From: Clostridium porci
GTDB lineage: Bacteria > Bacillota > Clostridia > Lachnospirales > Lachnospiraceae
Reading direction: 5' to 3'
Length of the DNA: 64,000 nt
Assembly (NCBI RefSeq): GCF_009696375.1
Contig: NZ_VUMD01000010.1
Span: 82,786-146,785, forward strand
Numbering within the stretch: position 1 is the stretch's first letter; every line of letters begins with the position of its first letter. The translations under genes were made by a program, and so were the position numbers. Of this stretch, positions 1 through 8,182 are shown piece after piece. The notes below the pieces were generated by a model. The model saw only the letters and a program-made list of their open reading frames with translations, was not told the origin of the DNA and searched no databases.

Positions 1-564
1 ATTTTTGTTATCCCGCAAAAGCTGCAGCTCATAGCAGCCTGAATCATTCTCCGGGGCCGTCCATCTGGCCTCCCCAAGATTATTTTCATTCCAATAGGCG
101 TCCTTGGGGGGATTGAATTCCCCCTTTACCGGTCTTACCCTCAGAGTAACCAAAAGATTATCCCCATCACGTCTGGCTGATACAAAGCTGCCTCCGCTGA
201 TCTTTACATTGGATTCCTTATAGCTGGCCAGAAAGTAATATTCGCTTACATCCTCCGGCTCCAGTGTCACCCTCATCTGGGGCTCCGAAGCAGCCTCCAG
301 CACGTAAGACGAACCTTTATCCAGCCATTGCGCCGCAGTTACAGTGTAACGGGAGTTACCCTTATCCACCATAATTCCTCCATCGGGCGCGGAGCCTGAA
401 CCGATATGGATGCTTGGCAGATGACTGCCAGGCTGCAGATCGGAATTAATCTTTATATTAACTGTGTGAATCGGCTTGGTAGCAGCCAGACCGGAAAAGG
501 ATGTCCACAAAACACCCAGTCCTATTATCAGCACAAAGGCAATACACCTGGTTTTTTTTCCCAT
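1..564 (-). CDS. Secreted protein of unknown function, N-terminal part only
   Basis: The reading frame is open from an ATG at 564 to the left edge (188 codons, no stop), so the C-terminus lies outside. An AGGAGG site sits 8 bases upstream of the ATG. The protein begins MGKKTRC followed by a hydrophobic stretch and a likely signal-peptidase site near SFSGLAA, so it is probably exported. The mature part is beta-rich, with segments such as VNIKINSDLQPGS and YYFLASYKESNVKISGGSF. It resembles secreted Lachnospiraceae proteins that continue into cell-wall-binding repeats, but those repeats are not visible here. It lies 157 bases downstream of the FlhB-like gene on the same strand and could be co-transcribed. 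I do not recognise a catalytic domain. Confidence 0.75.
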   Translation of the reverse strand, partial: MGKKTRCIAFVLIIGLGVLWTSFSGLAATKPIHTVNIKINSDLQPGSHLPSIHIGSGSAPDGGIMVDKGNSRYTVTAAQWLDKGSSYVLEAASEPQMRVTLEPEDVSEYYFLASYKESNVKISGGSFVSARRDGDNLLVTLRVRPVKGEFNPPKDAYWNENNLGEARWTAPENDSGCYELQLLRDNKN

Positions 565-721
565 TCCTTATCCTCCTGTTTTCCCTTTCTTCCGTAAATA
601 ATCAGGTGATCGCAAACCCCTGAAAACTGCATATTGACACAATTACTACTATAAAGCGCTTATATCTCATCTAATAAGCCTTGCAGCTATCTATTAAATA
701 TCCATTAAGAAATCATTGACT
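565..721. other. Short intergenic region, no gene
   Basis: The 157 bases between the FlhB-like gene and the secreted-protein gene hold no ORF. A short inverted repeat (TCAGG / CCTGA around 602-623) lies in the leader of the secreted-protein gene. It matches no riboswitch I recognise. Confidence 0.4.
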
Positions 722-1075
722 TTACAGGGCTGCGTCCTCCTCCCCTGGCTCCCCATTATCTGGCGTCCTCTCCTTTGGCATCTCTTCCGGCATCTTCCCA
801 GACCCCTCAGGGACATAGCCCAAAAAGTAAATATAAATATCTACAATCGCCTGATACAGCCCCTCCGGTATCTCGGCCCCCAGCTTAAGCTGGGTCAGCA
901 GCGTGGCCAGAGAATCATCCTCATACACCGGGACGCCTGACCGGGTTGCCGCCTCTGTTATTCGCTCCGCCATATATCCCATACCCGAAGCCACAATGAC
1001 AGGGGCTCCGTTTCTTTTGGGATCATATTTGAGAGCCACTGCTTTCTGCTTCATCAAATCATCAAATTCTGACAT
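722..1075 (-). CDS. FlhB C-terminal-domain homologue (YlqH type)
   Basis: This 117-residue protein matches only the cytoplasmic C-terminal part of FlhB/EscU export-switch proteins: VALKYDPKRNGAPVIVASG, then a YMAERITEAATRSGVPVYEDD stretch and an IPEGLYQAIVDIYIY stretch. The full-length FlhB at 22610-23683 has the equivalent segments around its NPTH cleavage motif. This protein starts after that motif and has no membrane part. The usual B. subtilis counterpart is ylqH. I chose the ATG at 1075 over the upstream in-frame ATG at 1096 because an AAGGAGA site precedes it and FlhB-like sequence begins there; it overlaps the upstream FliK-like gene by 14 bases. It may act as a free soluble partner in substrate switching, which is inference. 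The tail is rich in Pro, Glu and Gly. Confidence 0.85.
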   Translation of the reverse strand: MSEFDDLMKQKAVALKYDPKRNGAPVIVASGMGYMAERITEAATRSGVPVYEDDSLATLLTQLKLGAEIPEGLYQAIVDIYIYFLGYVPEGSGKMPEEMPKERTPDNGEPGEEDAAL

Positions 1076-2501
1076 TAATCCTTTTCTCCTTCTCACGGAT
1101 TTCCGGAAATACCTCCTCCACCCTGCTGTCTTTCACGCATCGGCCTATCAAAAGATGTTTAAAGCTGATTCCATTCTTCTTCAGGATACCTTCCACACCT
1201 GTCTCAATCTCTCTTCCTTTCCCCGCAAGCCCCTGCGGCACATAAAGGCTGACGTCTGCCTCTCCATTTACAATGTTCATAATCATTTCAAACTTTCCCA
1301 GGCTCTTAATATCGAACTTCAGGAACAGTTTAATCCGTCTGCCTTCCTGGGAGCTTTCCCGCTCTCCGTCAGGGTCCACCCACATTTCGGATATCACATT
1401 TTCTCCCTCGTACTGGAAAGGGATAATCAGATGCAGCAAAGGCATGAATACGCTTTCATTCACCAGAAGCCCATTCATAGCCGTAAAAAAGTGCTGGATA
1501 TGTTCCAGTCCGGCCTGTCCTGCAGCTCCTTTCTCCAACAGGGCAGACAGCTCCCCGGCGAATCCCCCCTTACCGCTCTGATAAGCTCTGGTTCCCTCCC
1601 GGAGCAGCTCTGCCAGAATCTCCTCCGGATCTCCCTTGAAGATTCTGGCGAAGCTGCCGTCTGCCGCCATTTCCCCAAACAGCCTCGTCAGCCTTTCCTC
1701 ACTGCCTCCTTCGTAGCGCACCGCGTTCATAATCAGCAGCATAGCCGCATCCCGTATTCCCCCGTAGTCATGGGTTTTCGATATATAAGAGGAAAGAAAG
1801 GGAATCAGCCTGCCATTGAGCAGCGCTCCATTGGCCGCAGTATCACCCTCAGCCGCCTTCCAGTTCATCTGCTGCAAAAGATCCCGAAATTCCTCCCTGT
1901 ACTGGCGCAGCATCAGTTGACTGATATCTTCCCCCAAAGTCCGAATTTGTTCCAGCAAATGAGCGCCTGAAGAATAGCTGTTATAAGCCTTTAAAAATTC
2001 CAAAGCCGTATCCCGCAGATAGCCGGAATTCCCTTCAGCCAGAAGCATTCTCAGACCGTCAAAAAAAGCGCCTCCAAACCGTATCTGAGAGCCTGCCTGT
2101 CCCATAATAAACTCCAGCAGCCGCTGGGGAGAATCCATGGTAATAGCGGCAGCCAGCTGATCCATAAGAGCTCCCATCTCCGCCTGTCCAAGCCTGCCTG
2201 CTCCAGCCAGATCCGCAAACAGAAGCCGTTCCATTAAAGCTGAAAGCTCCTGATTCTCGCCCAGGCTTTTGACAAAAGCTCCATAATTACTGCCATAATC
2301 AATTATATTATTGTAGCTGTTCTCCCGGGCGGCATCCTCTGTCTTCCCGCCTTCTCTCCCATCTGCCCTGGTAACTCTGGATAAATCCACCGGGTTCTGG
2401 ATAAGCTGGCTGTCCGCAGCATGCTTCGCCTCCTGTCCCGTTGACAAGGTTTTGTTGTCCGTATTTACGCCCGGAGGTGTAACCTGTAAAATATTTGCCA
2501 T
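1062..2501 (-). CDS. FliK-like flagellar protein (YlqG type)
   Basis: This 479-residue protein starts at an ATG preceded by TTGGAGG. Most of it is helical and weakly conserved. The last ~100 residues (LKFDIKSLGKFEMIMNIVNG, then VSLYVPQGL and ISFKHLLIGRC) look like the C-terminal domain of FliK-type hook-length-control proteins. It forms an overlapping gene pair with the FlhB-C-terminal homologue, as ylqG/ylqH do in Bacillus. FliK proteins contact the FlhB cytoplasmic domain, so the two small partners may interact with each other. The canonical fliK is at 33338-34495, so this is a second FliK-like protein. A sigma-D-like promoter lies upstream at 2597-2623. The exact function is unknown. Confidence 0.7.
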   Translation of the reverse strand: MANILQVTPPGVNTDNKTLSTGQEAKHAADSQLIQNPVDLSRVTRADGREGGKTEDAARENSYNNIIDYGSNYGAFVKSLGENQELSALMERLLFADLAGAGRLGQAEMGALMDQLAAAITMDSPQRLLEFIMGQAGSQIRFGGAFFDGLRMLLAEGNSGYLRDTALEFLKAYNSYSSGAHLLEQIRTLGEDISQLMLRQYREEFRDLLQQMNWKAAEGDTAANGALLNGRLIPFLSSYISKTHDYGGIRDAAMLLIMNAVRYEGGSEERLTRLFGEMAADGSFARIFKGDPEEILAELLREGTRAYQSGKGGFAGELSALLEKGAAGQAGLEHIQHFFTAMNGLLVNESVFMPLLHLIIPFQYEGENVISEMWVDPDGERESSQEGRRIKLFLKFDIKSLGKFEMIMNIVNGEADVSLYVPQGLAGKGREIETGVEGILKKNGISFKHLLIGRCVKDSRVEEVFPEIREKEKRINVRI

Positions 2502-2596
2502 ACTTCCTCCAATAATTTATAATAAGCCCCAGCTTCCGTTTGTTCCGGAAGCTGTCCGTGTATCTGTTCTGAATAATGAAACAATCCGCTTATATT

Positions 2597-2623
2597 ATAT
2601 CGGCGCATTTTCAACTTATATTA
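2597..2623 (-). promoter_or_regulatory. Sigma-D-type promoter for the FliK-like/FlhB-like pair
   Basis: On the minus strand the sequence reads TAAT, 15 bases, GCCGATAT. The sigma-D (FliA-type) consensus is TAAA-N15-GCCGATAA/T, so the -10 element matches fully, the spacing is exact, and the -35 matches three of four. It ends about 95 bases upstream of the ATG at 2501. This predicts late, sigma-D-dependent expression of the pair. Confidence 0.6.
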
Positions 2624-2660
2624 GTACTGTACAAAAAAATACTCTAAAAAGATTTTTCCC

Positions 2661-2687
2661 TTATCTTCTGAAAAGAATTGCCGATAT
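2661..2687 (+). promoter_or_regulatory. Probable sigma-D-type promoter for the flgM operon
   Basis: The plus strand has TTAT, 15 bases, GCCGATAT, ending about 70 bases before the flgM start. The -10 element fits the sigma-D consensus perfectly but the -35 matches only two of four positions. The flgM operon is sigma-D-dependent in B. subtilis, which supports the call. Confidence 0.5.
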
Positions 2688-2755
2688 TTATGGTGTAGCA
2701 CAATAATGAATCCTAGCACTGGTTCTCAGGCCAGTGTGCAAGGGAGATGGACTTA

Positions 2756-3058
2756 ATGAAAATGAATACAGGCATTCAAGCGGCCGGCATGGATCGCCGC
2801 ATACAAACCGCCTCCCCGTACAAACCCGGTCTGCTTGTCTCTAAAGCAAAAGGAGATTATGATACCGTTACCATTCACGGCCCACGCTGCGGAAAGGAAG
2901 AAGGAGATTTCGCCCGCATTCTGGCATGGCAGACGGCTGCTCAGCTCAGCCCGGCCCCCGGCCCTAAACGGATAGAGCAGCTTCAGGAAATGGTGGCAAG
3001 CGGCACCTATCAGCCTGACGCAGATATAATAGCCCGCCGCCTTCTGGGCTTACATTAA
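2756..3058 (+). CDS. flgM: Anti-sigma factor FlgM
   Basis: FlgM binds and inactivates the flagellar sigma factor (SigD, 19663-20439) until the hook-basal body is complete, then is exported. The C-terminal signature KRIEQLQEMVASGTYQPDAD followed by IARRLLG is typical, and the length (100 aa) is normal. I prefer the ATG at 2756: AAGGGAG sits 9 bases upstream, whereas it directly abuts the alternative ATG at 2747. It is the first gene of the operon flgM-flgN-flgK-flgL-DUF6470-fliW-csrA, the same order as in B. subtilis. The presence of both FlgM and SigD in one window implies the usual late-gene checkpoint. Confidence 0.93.
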   Translation: MKMNTGIQAAGMDRRIQTASPYKPGLLVSKAKGDYDTVTIHGPRCGKEEGDFARILAWQTAAQLSPAPGPKRIEQLQEMVASGTYQPDADIIARRLLGLH

Positions 3059-3092
3059 CCGGGCAGTTTTACAGAAGGGAGTTTTTGTCCAC

Positions 3093-3578
3093 ATGAGTCA
3101 GGAAAGACAGAACATTCTTGCAGAGTTTTCAGGCCTGCTTTCAAGTCTGACAGAAACAGTCTGCCACCTTGCGCAGCAGGAAGAGGAAAAGGCGTCTGCA
3201 GCTTCCGAAAGACGGCATGAGCTTTTGGACGGCTTGATCCGCCAGGAACAAGCCCTCCTTATGAAGCTGAAGGGCCTGGAGCAGCGCCGCTTAGAGCTAC
3301 TTAAAGGCTTAGGCTGGGAATCCCTTACCTTCCGCAGCATCCTTTCTCAGGCTCCGGAGGAGGAAAGGGAGATACTTAACCCTCTTTTCATCTCCCTTGA
3401 CCGGGAAATCAACAGACTCCGATTTTCCCATGAGGCGGCAAACCGCATCCTTGGAGCACGTATTCATGAGCTTCAGATTTTTCTGTCCAATACCAAAGGG
3501 GCAGAGTCAGCGGACAGCTTTAAGGAGGCAGGAAGCTTAGGCTTCCATCCCTCCCGTATGCAGGATAAATACGTGTAA
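3093..3578 (+). CDS. flgN: Flagellar export chaperone FlgN
   Basis: This is a 161-residue, almost entirely helical protein with heptad-like Leu/Glu/Lys spacing. FlgN-like features include LLDGLIRQEQALLMKLKGLE and a central WESLTFRSIL segment. FlgN is a cytoplasmic chaperone for the hook-filament junction proteins FlgK and FlgL, which are encoded directly downstream. The ATG is preceded by GAAGGGAG. It lies 34 bases after flgM in the same operon. Confidence 0.88.
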   Translation: MSQERQNILAEFSGLLSSLTETVCHLAQQEEEKASAASERRHELLDGLIRQEQALLMKLKGLEQRRLELLKGLGWESLTFRSILSQAPEEEREILNPLFISLDREINRLRFSHEAANRILGARIHELQIFLSNTKGAESADSFKEAGSLGFHPSRMQDKYV

Positions 3579-3658
3579 TCCGTCATACTGCCGTAAGCCG
3601 TCCAGTGTTTACTAAAGCTTGCCATTTGATAAAATGAACAAACTTGGAGGATATAATT

Positions 3659-5359
3659 ATGGTACGAGCAACCTTTGCCGGTTTTGGAACCGCTTTATCT
3701 GCTCTTCAGGCGAACCAGAAGCGGCTGGACATCACTGGCCAGAACCTTGCTAACATGAACACACCGGGATACACCCGCCAGCAGCTTCAGACGTCCAGCT
3801 TGAATTATACAGCTTCCCCTTCCCATTACACCAATAACCCCACTTTAGCCGTGGGCTTTGGAGTACGTATGGACGCTGTGACTCAGATCCGGGATCCTTA
3901 CCTGGACATCCAGTACAGAGGCCAGATAGGCAAATCCGGTTATACCGAGGCCTTTCAGACAGCGCTGGACTCCTTATCTAAGGTTTTGGACGAAACCAGC
4001 ATATCCGGCATATGTCAGGCCTTTGTTGATATACAGTCAACACTGACAAAAATGCAGGATCCGCCTAAGGTAAACGATCCGGTATATGAAACTGAGCTGC
4101 GCTCCAAGATGGAAGCTCTGACAAATCTTTTGAATAACTCCTCTCAGAAGATTCTTAATGCCGAAAAGGATGAATTCAGCCGTCTGGACGGAACCGGCAC
4201 CAGTGAAAACGGCGCTGTTCAGGAGGTCAACGACCTTCTTCGCCAAATCGGCACTCTCAACCGTCAAATTAAGCAAAACCAAATTACAGGCCAGCCCAGC
4301 CTGGAGCTGATGGATAAGCGCAACAGTCTTCTGGACGAGCTTGCCAGCTATGTGCCTATCGAAGTTACCTACTTTAAAGACGCAGAGCATGACGGGAAGT
4401 TTATCGATCCCGCTACCGGTCAGAACAATCAGGGCATAGGTGATAAGGAGCTTTACTACTATGACTCCAGAGGCAATGTCATCGGCAAGAAGGAATGGCC
4501 GGACGACCTGAAGGTAGAGCTGCTCTATACGGATGCCAACGGAGCTGCTCAACGTCTTACTCTGGTGGACGGAACCGAGGGAAAGGGCGACGCAAATTAT
4601 GCAAAGCTGAGCATTTCCGCTGGTACCAGAGATAACCCTACAGCTGCCGAGATCACAGTTACACCAGCAGCATCAGCTAACGGACAGGCTGCGGCATTTT
4701 CTTCAGCCAAGGGGCAGTTCTCCTCTGGCTCTGTCCAGGCCAGTCTTGACATGCTGGGTAAAAGCGGCGCAAACGGCTCCCTTCGGGGATACCAATTCTA
4801 CATGGGACAGCTGGATACTCTGGCCAAAACTTTTGCTGAAACAATGAATAACATAAACAACGCCAATCTTCCAGCCGGTCAGAAAAATCAGTACCTTCTG
4901 ATTAACAAAGCTGCTACAACAAACAACGGCGGCGTTATTACGGAGAATGTTCAAAACATCACAGCCGCCAACATTGGAGTCAGCCTGAATTGGGCAAAAG
5001 GAGCTACCCATATCACCACTGCCGGAGCCAGCTCTACGGACACTGTTTTAGATCTGCTGAAGGCTATGTCCGCGCCTCAGACAGCTTTAGGCAACAAATC
5101 CTTTGCCGATTATACAAGCAATACCTCTACCCTGTTAGCAAATGATTCCAGCAGCAATCAGACGGCGCTGAAGACCAATATGACTGTTCTGAACGGTATT
5201 CAGAATTCCAGGGATTCCATATCAGGCGTCAGCATGGATGAGGAGGCTACGAATATGATGTCCTATATTTCCGCCTACAACGCTGCTTCCCGGCTTATGA
5301 CTACCTTAGATGAGGCTCTAAATACCCTCATTAACAACACCGGAGTAGTAGGACGGTAA
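3659..5359 (+). CDS. flgK: Hook-filament junction protein FlgK (HAP1)
   Basis: FlgK joins hook and filament outside the cell. The N-terminus has the flagellar rod/hook motif (TALSALQANQKRLDITGQNL, ANMNTPGYTRQ) and the C-terminus ends in the conserved helix NMMSYISAYNAASRLMTTLD. These two termini form the D0/D1 coiled coil; the variable centre is surface-exposed. The start is ATG 3659, because the apparent upstream TTG at 3644 is part of the TTGGAGG ribosome binding site. Length is 566 aa. It follows flgN, its chaperone. Confidence 0.96.
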   Translation: MVRATFAGFGTALSALQANQKRLDITGQNLANMNTPGYTRQQLQTSSLNYTASPSHYTNNPTLAVGFGVRMDAVTQIRDPYLDIQYRGQIGKSGYTEAFQTALDSLSKVLDETSISGICQAFVDIQSTLTKMQDPPKVNDPVYETELRSKMEALTNLLNNSSQKILNAEKDEFSRLDGTGTSENGAVQEVNDLLRQIGTLNRQIKQNQITGQPSLELMDKRNSLLDELASYVPIEVTYFKDAEHDGKFIDPATGQNNQGIGDKELYYYDSRGNVIGKKEWPDDLKVELLYTDANGAAQRLTLVDGTEGKGDANYAKLSISAGTRDNPTAAEITVTPAASANGQAAAFSSAKGQFSSGSVQASLDMLGKSGANGSLRGYQFYMGQLDTLAKTFAETMNNINNANLPAGQKNQYLLINKAATTNNGGVITENVQNITAANIGVSLNWAKGATHITTAGASSTDTVLDLLKAMSAPQTALGNKSFADYTSNTSTLLANDSSSNQTALKTNMTVLNGIQNSRDSISGVSMDEEATNMMSYISAYNAASRLMTTLDEALNTLINNTGVVGR

Positions 5360-5395
5360 ATATGCCTTTTAATTATAAAATGGAGGAATAGCCCT

Positions 5396-6538
5396 ATGCG
5401 TGTTACCAATACAGCAACCTACAGAAATTTTACCGCCTCGGTAAACGATGTGCACAACAAGCTTAATAAAAGCATGAATAAGGTTTCCAGCGGCAGGGAA
5501 TATGAAACCGCGGCGGACAATCCCCTGGCTTATTATGATGGCCAAAAGATTGACAACCAGTATCAAGATGCCGTGAGCAAGGCTACGCTGCTTACAGATA
5601 TAAAGAACCGCCTTTATCAGCAGGAGCTTGGCGCCCGCTCCATTCAGGAAGTAATGTCAGGCTCCTCCGGCGCAAAGGTTAACATACAAAATGCTCTGAC
5701 TGAAACCTCCAGCGGGCAGAATGATATTGCCACCATTGGGGACAGCCTTCTTCAGCAGCAGCAGTCCATTGTCAATACTCTGAATACTCAATACCAGAAT
5801 TTTTATGTGTATGGGGGAAATGATATATCCACAGCCCCCTTTTCACTCAGCGCAGATGGAAAAACACTGACCTACCGCCACCAGTTTCCAGGGGAAACAA
5901 ATGTCACAGAGATCAGCATGAGCCTTGAGAAGCAGCAGGATGGCTCATATAATTTTAATGTTAAGGACGCTGACCTGGCAAAGCTGAAAAAAGCAATGAG
6001 CGAGCAGGGGAGAGTGGACGTCGGCTATGGAACGCTCAATGACAAATCAACCCTGCTGGATACCTATACCGGCGGCTTGAATATGCTCACCGGACTCACC
6101 TCCGACGCAGTGCGAAATATGACTGACGCTGAATTCAAAGCCTCATTCACCAAGGCTATCTCTGATAGTCCTCTGGGCCTGATCGGAGAAGCAGCCCTGG
6201 TTATTAAAGACTACTCTGACGCTCCTGCCGCAGACAAGGAAAAGGCCCACGGCATGATGCATGATGTTCTTGGCAAGACCCTGGATTCAATGACAGCTTC
6301 TATACATACCATAGGCACCGTATACTCTGATCTGGGTAATAAATACAAGATCTTGGAAACTACAGAGACTCGTTTAAAAACCATTCAGGATTCTTTAACT
6401 GAGCAGTACAAAGATAAGCTGGGAGCCGATCCCTATGCCGCTATTATGGAGATGTATAACAACAATTATTCCTATAATGCAGCTCTGAAGGTTGGAGCTA
6501 ATCTGATGGGATCGTCACTGTTTGATTTTATGAAATAG
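5396..6538 (+). CDS. flgL: Hook-filament junction protein FlgL (HAP3)
   Basis: This 380-residue protein starts MRVTNTATYRNF and has the flagellin-like N-terminal helix NKLNKSMNKVSSGREYETAA, typical of FlgL. The C-terminus carries the matching helix ETRLKTIQDSLTEQYKDKLG. It sits between FlgK and the first filament subunits. GGAGG lies 9 bases before the ATG. The gene is 36 bases after flgK in the late operon. FlgL is somewhat longer than in B. subtilis (about 300 aa), with an enlarged middle domain. Confidence 0.94.
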   Translation: MRVTNTATYRNFTASVNDVHNKLNKSMNKVSSGREYETAADNPLAYYDGQKIDNQYQDAVSKATLLTDIKNRLYQQELGARSIQEVMSGSSGAKVNIQNALTETSSGQNDIATIGDSLLQQQQSIVNTLNTQYQNFYVYGGNDISTAPFSLSADGKTLTYRHQFPGETNVTEISMSLEKQQDGSYNFNVKDADLAKLKKAMSEQGRVDVGYGTLNDKSTLLDTYTGGLNMLTGLTSDAVRNMTDAEFKASFTKAISDSPLGLIGEAALVIKDYSDAPAADKEKAHGMMHDVLGKTLDSMTASIHTIGTVYSDLGNKYKILETTETRLKTIQDSLTEQYKDKLGADPYAAIMEMYNNNYSYNAALKVGANLMGSSLFDFMK

Positions 6539-6564
6539 GATTTTATTAGACAAGGAGGTTGCCA

Positions 6565-7119
6565 ATGGGACCACTTATCAAAATTACATCTGATCCTTTG
6601 CGCCTCGTTCGCATAACAGAACAGGCCCGCCTTCTCCCCTCCGATATTGTAGAGCTGGAACGGAGAAAAGCGATTGCATACCGCATTTCTACTCAAATTA
6701 GCCAGGGCGGCTATAGCAAGCACATTCCCATTGCGGATATTGTCAGGATAAACCGGACCTTTTCCTCATCCTCCGTCCTGAAAGCCTCCCCTGCTTCCAG
6801 ACAGGCCAATATAGTAGCTTCCTCCCATGCCTTCTCCTCTGTTTCCTCTGATAATACAGTTACGGTACAGGAAAAAGGTTCTTCCCAGCCTCTTGCGTCT
6901 GAAACAGAAGCTGACACAGAGTTTCACTCTTCTTATGCAGTAGAACGAGGAGCCTTTGAGATGCGGGTAAGCCGGGGAGATGTTACCTTTATCCCTGCCC
7001 TGACTATGACAATTATCACTCAAATGCCAGAGCTCCATTTTGAATATTTGGGTGGATTTAACTATGTTCCACCCAGAGATGAAGGAGCCCACATTGAATC
7101 TATCAATTTATACACATAG
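6565..7119 (+). CDS. DUF6470 family protein (YviE type)
   Basis: This 184-residue protein starts MGPLIKITSDPLRLVRITEQ and ends with FEMRVSRGDVTFIPALTMTI then MPELHFEYLGGFNYVPP. The N-terminal KITSDP and C-terminal FEYLGGFNYVP elements are typical of the DUF6470 family, which sits between flgL and fliW in many Firmicutes (yviE in B. subtilis). The function is unknown. The start is ATG 6565, with AAGGAGG six bases upstream; an earlier in-frame TTG overlaps that site. The middle (residues ~60-120) is Ser-rich and probably disordered. Confidence 0.82.
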   Translation: MGPLIKITSDPLRLVRITEQARLLPSDIVELERRKAIAYRISTQISQGGYSKHIPIADIVRINRTFSSSSVLKASPASRQANIVASSHAFSSVSSDNTVTVQEKGSSQPLASETEADTEFHSSYAVERGAFEMRVSRGDVTFIPALTMTIITQMPELHFEYLGGFNYVPPRDEGAHIESINLYT

Positions 7120-7132
7120 GAGCTTGTTATAA

Positions 7133-7624
7133 ATGACAGTACAAACCGATTATTATGGAACAGTTGAATACGACGAAGAGGATCTAGTAATTTTTGAAGA
7201 TGGCCTTTTTGGCTTTCATCATTTAACCCGCTTTCTCCCTCTCTTCCTTAAGGAGGATGAGGATACCATGATCCTCTTAGTATCGGTTGAAAAACCTGAG
7301 GTAGCCTTTGTGTTGATTAATCCGATTATTCTCTGCCCTGACTACTTCCCTGAGCTTTCTCCAGAGGAGCTTTCCTGCCTGGGTGTATCCGACAGTGGGG
7401 AATTGAGCTATTATGCAATCTGTGTAGTAAAAAAGGATTATGTGGAGAACACGGTAAATCTCAAATGTCCTCTGGCTATCAATCCCATCACACGGCGCGG
7501 AATGCAGGTAATCTTGGAACAATCCCACTATGAATTCCGTCATCTTTTCCGCTCTTTCCCATCCATTGCAGCAGCGGTTACTAATGAAGAGAGGGGGATT
7601 GAGTATGCTAATTCTGAGGCGTAA
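7133..7624 (+). CDS. fliW: Flagellar assembly factor FliW
   Basis: FliW binds either flagellin or CsrA; when flagellin accumulates it releases CsrA to repress flagellin translation. The N-terminus MTVQTDYYGTVEYDEEDLVI and the segment FEDGLFGFHHLTRFLPL are typical. The central NLKCPLAINPITRRGMQVIL block is the conserved C-terminal half. Length 163 aa is normal. It overlaps csrA by 20 bases, implying translational coupling of the two interacting regulators. Confidence 0.95.
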   Translation: MTVQTDYYGTVEYDEEDLVIFEDGLFGFHHLTRFLPLFLKEDEDTMILLVSVEKPEVAFVLINPIILCPDYFPELSPEELSCLGVSDSGELSYYAICVVKKDYVENTVNLKCPLAINPITRRGMQVILEQSHYEFRHLFRSFPSIAAAVTNEERGIEYANSEA

Positions 7625-7853
7625 AAAGGATGAGAGTCTTCTTATCGGCGGAGATATACGAATCACTGTAGTTGACTGTGGATCAGATGGTGTCCGCCTT
7701 GCAATCGATGCTCCAAAGCATATCTCCATTCTTCGCGAAGAACTTTCCGAAGCTGAGCTAGCTAATCAAAGCGCACTGGCACCGGATAAAGATTCTGTCC
7801 GTTTCCTTCAATCACTTCTGTACCCATCTGCTGATACGGATGAGCATGTATAA
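7605..7853 (+). CDS. csrA: Carbon storage regulator CsrA
   Basis: CsrA is an RNA-binding translational repressor; in Firmicutes it blocks flagellin (hag) translation and is antagonised by FliW. The protein begins MLILRRKKDESLLIGGDIRI and continues VRLAIDAPKHISILREEL, the standard CsrA fold with the conserved Arg near the C-terminus of the core. Length is 82 aa. The start is ATG 7605, inside fliW, with GAGAGGGGG upstream; a longer frame from 7530 lacks CsrA similarity at its N-terminus. A flagellin gene often follows csrA, but here a terminator does. Confidence 0.95.
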   Translation: MLILRRKKDESLLIGGDIRITVVDCGSDGVRLAIDAPKHISILREELSEAELANQSALAPDKDSVRFLQSLLYPSADTDEHV

Positions 7854-7883
7854 ACTTTTTTCTAGATGGATAACTCATAACAA

Positions 7884-7931
7884 CGCTGCCGCACTTACGA
7901 ATATTTTAAGCGTAAGTGCGGCAGCGCTTTT
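7884..7931 (+). terminator. Rho-independent terminator after csrA
   Basis: A perfect 16-bp stem (CGCTGCCGCACTTACG at 7884-7899, complement at 7911-7926) with an 11-base loop is followed by CTTTTA. It closes the flgM-csrA operon 30 bases after csrA. Confidence 0.9.
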
Positions 7932-8098
7932 AGTTCCAAACCAGGCTTTCCCCTATACAATCCCTTAAACAACACGAAAGAGGCATTCGTATTCATATAT
8001 ATAATCCTGCTGATAAGAGCATATATCCTTATCATTCTAGAAATCAAGATTTATTACTTGCTCCAGGCTTTAATTGCTATTATTTCCATCTATGATTT

Positions 8099-8148
8099 AA
8101 AAAAGACGACGGCCAAGGAGGAAGCGCATCAACATGCAGCCTCCTCCT
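8099..8148 (-). terminator. Terminator of the fliD operon
   Basis: On the minus strand an AGGAGG...CCTCCT stem (8116-8148) with an inner GCAT/ATGC stem is followed by GGCCGTCGTC and six T residues. It lies about 35 bases downstream of the nucleotidyltransferase-like gene. The stretch 7932-8095 between the two convergent terminators holds nothing I can identify. Confidence 0.7.
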
Positions 8149-8182
8149 GTAAGTAAATCAGTTTTTCCAAATGTTATGCCTC

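Noticed and set aside
602..623. Possible cyclic-di-GMP riboswitch in the leader of the first gene
   Set aside because: Only a short TCAGG/CCTGA inverted repeat; conserved riboswitch core not seen.
903..1970. 355-codon plus-strand ORF
   Set aside because: Lies opposite the FliK-like and FlhB-like genes; no ribosome binding site or recognisable protein.
7648..7655. TTATCGGC as a sigma-D -10 on the minus strand
   Set aside because: Falls inside csrA at the conserved LLIGGD codons and has no matching -35 or downstream minus-strand gene.
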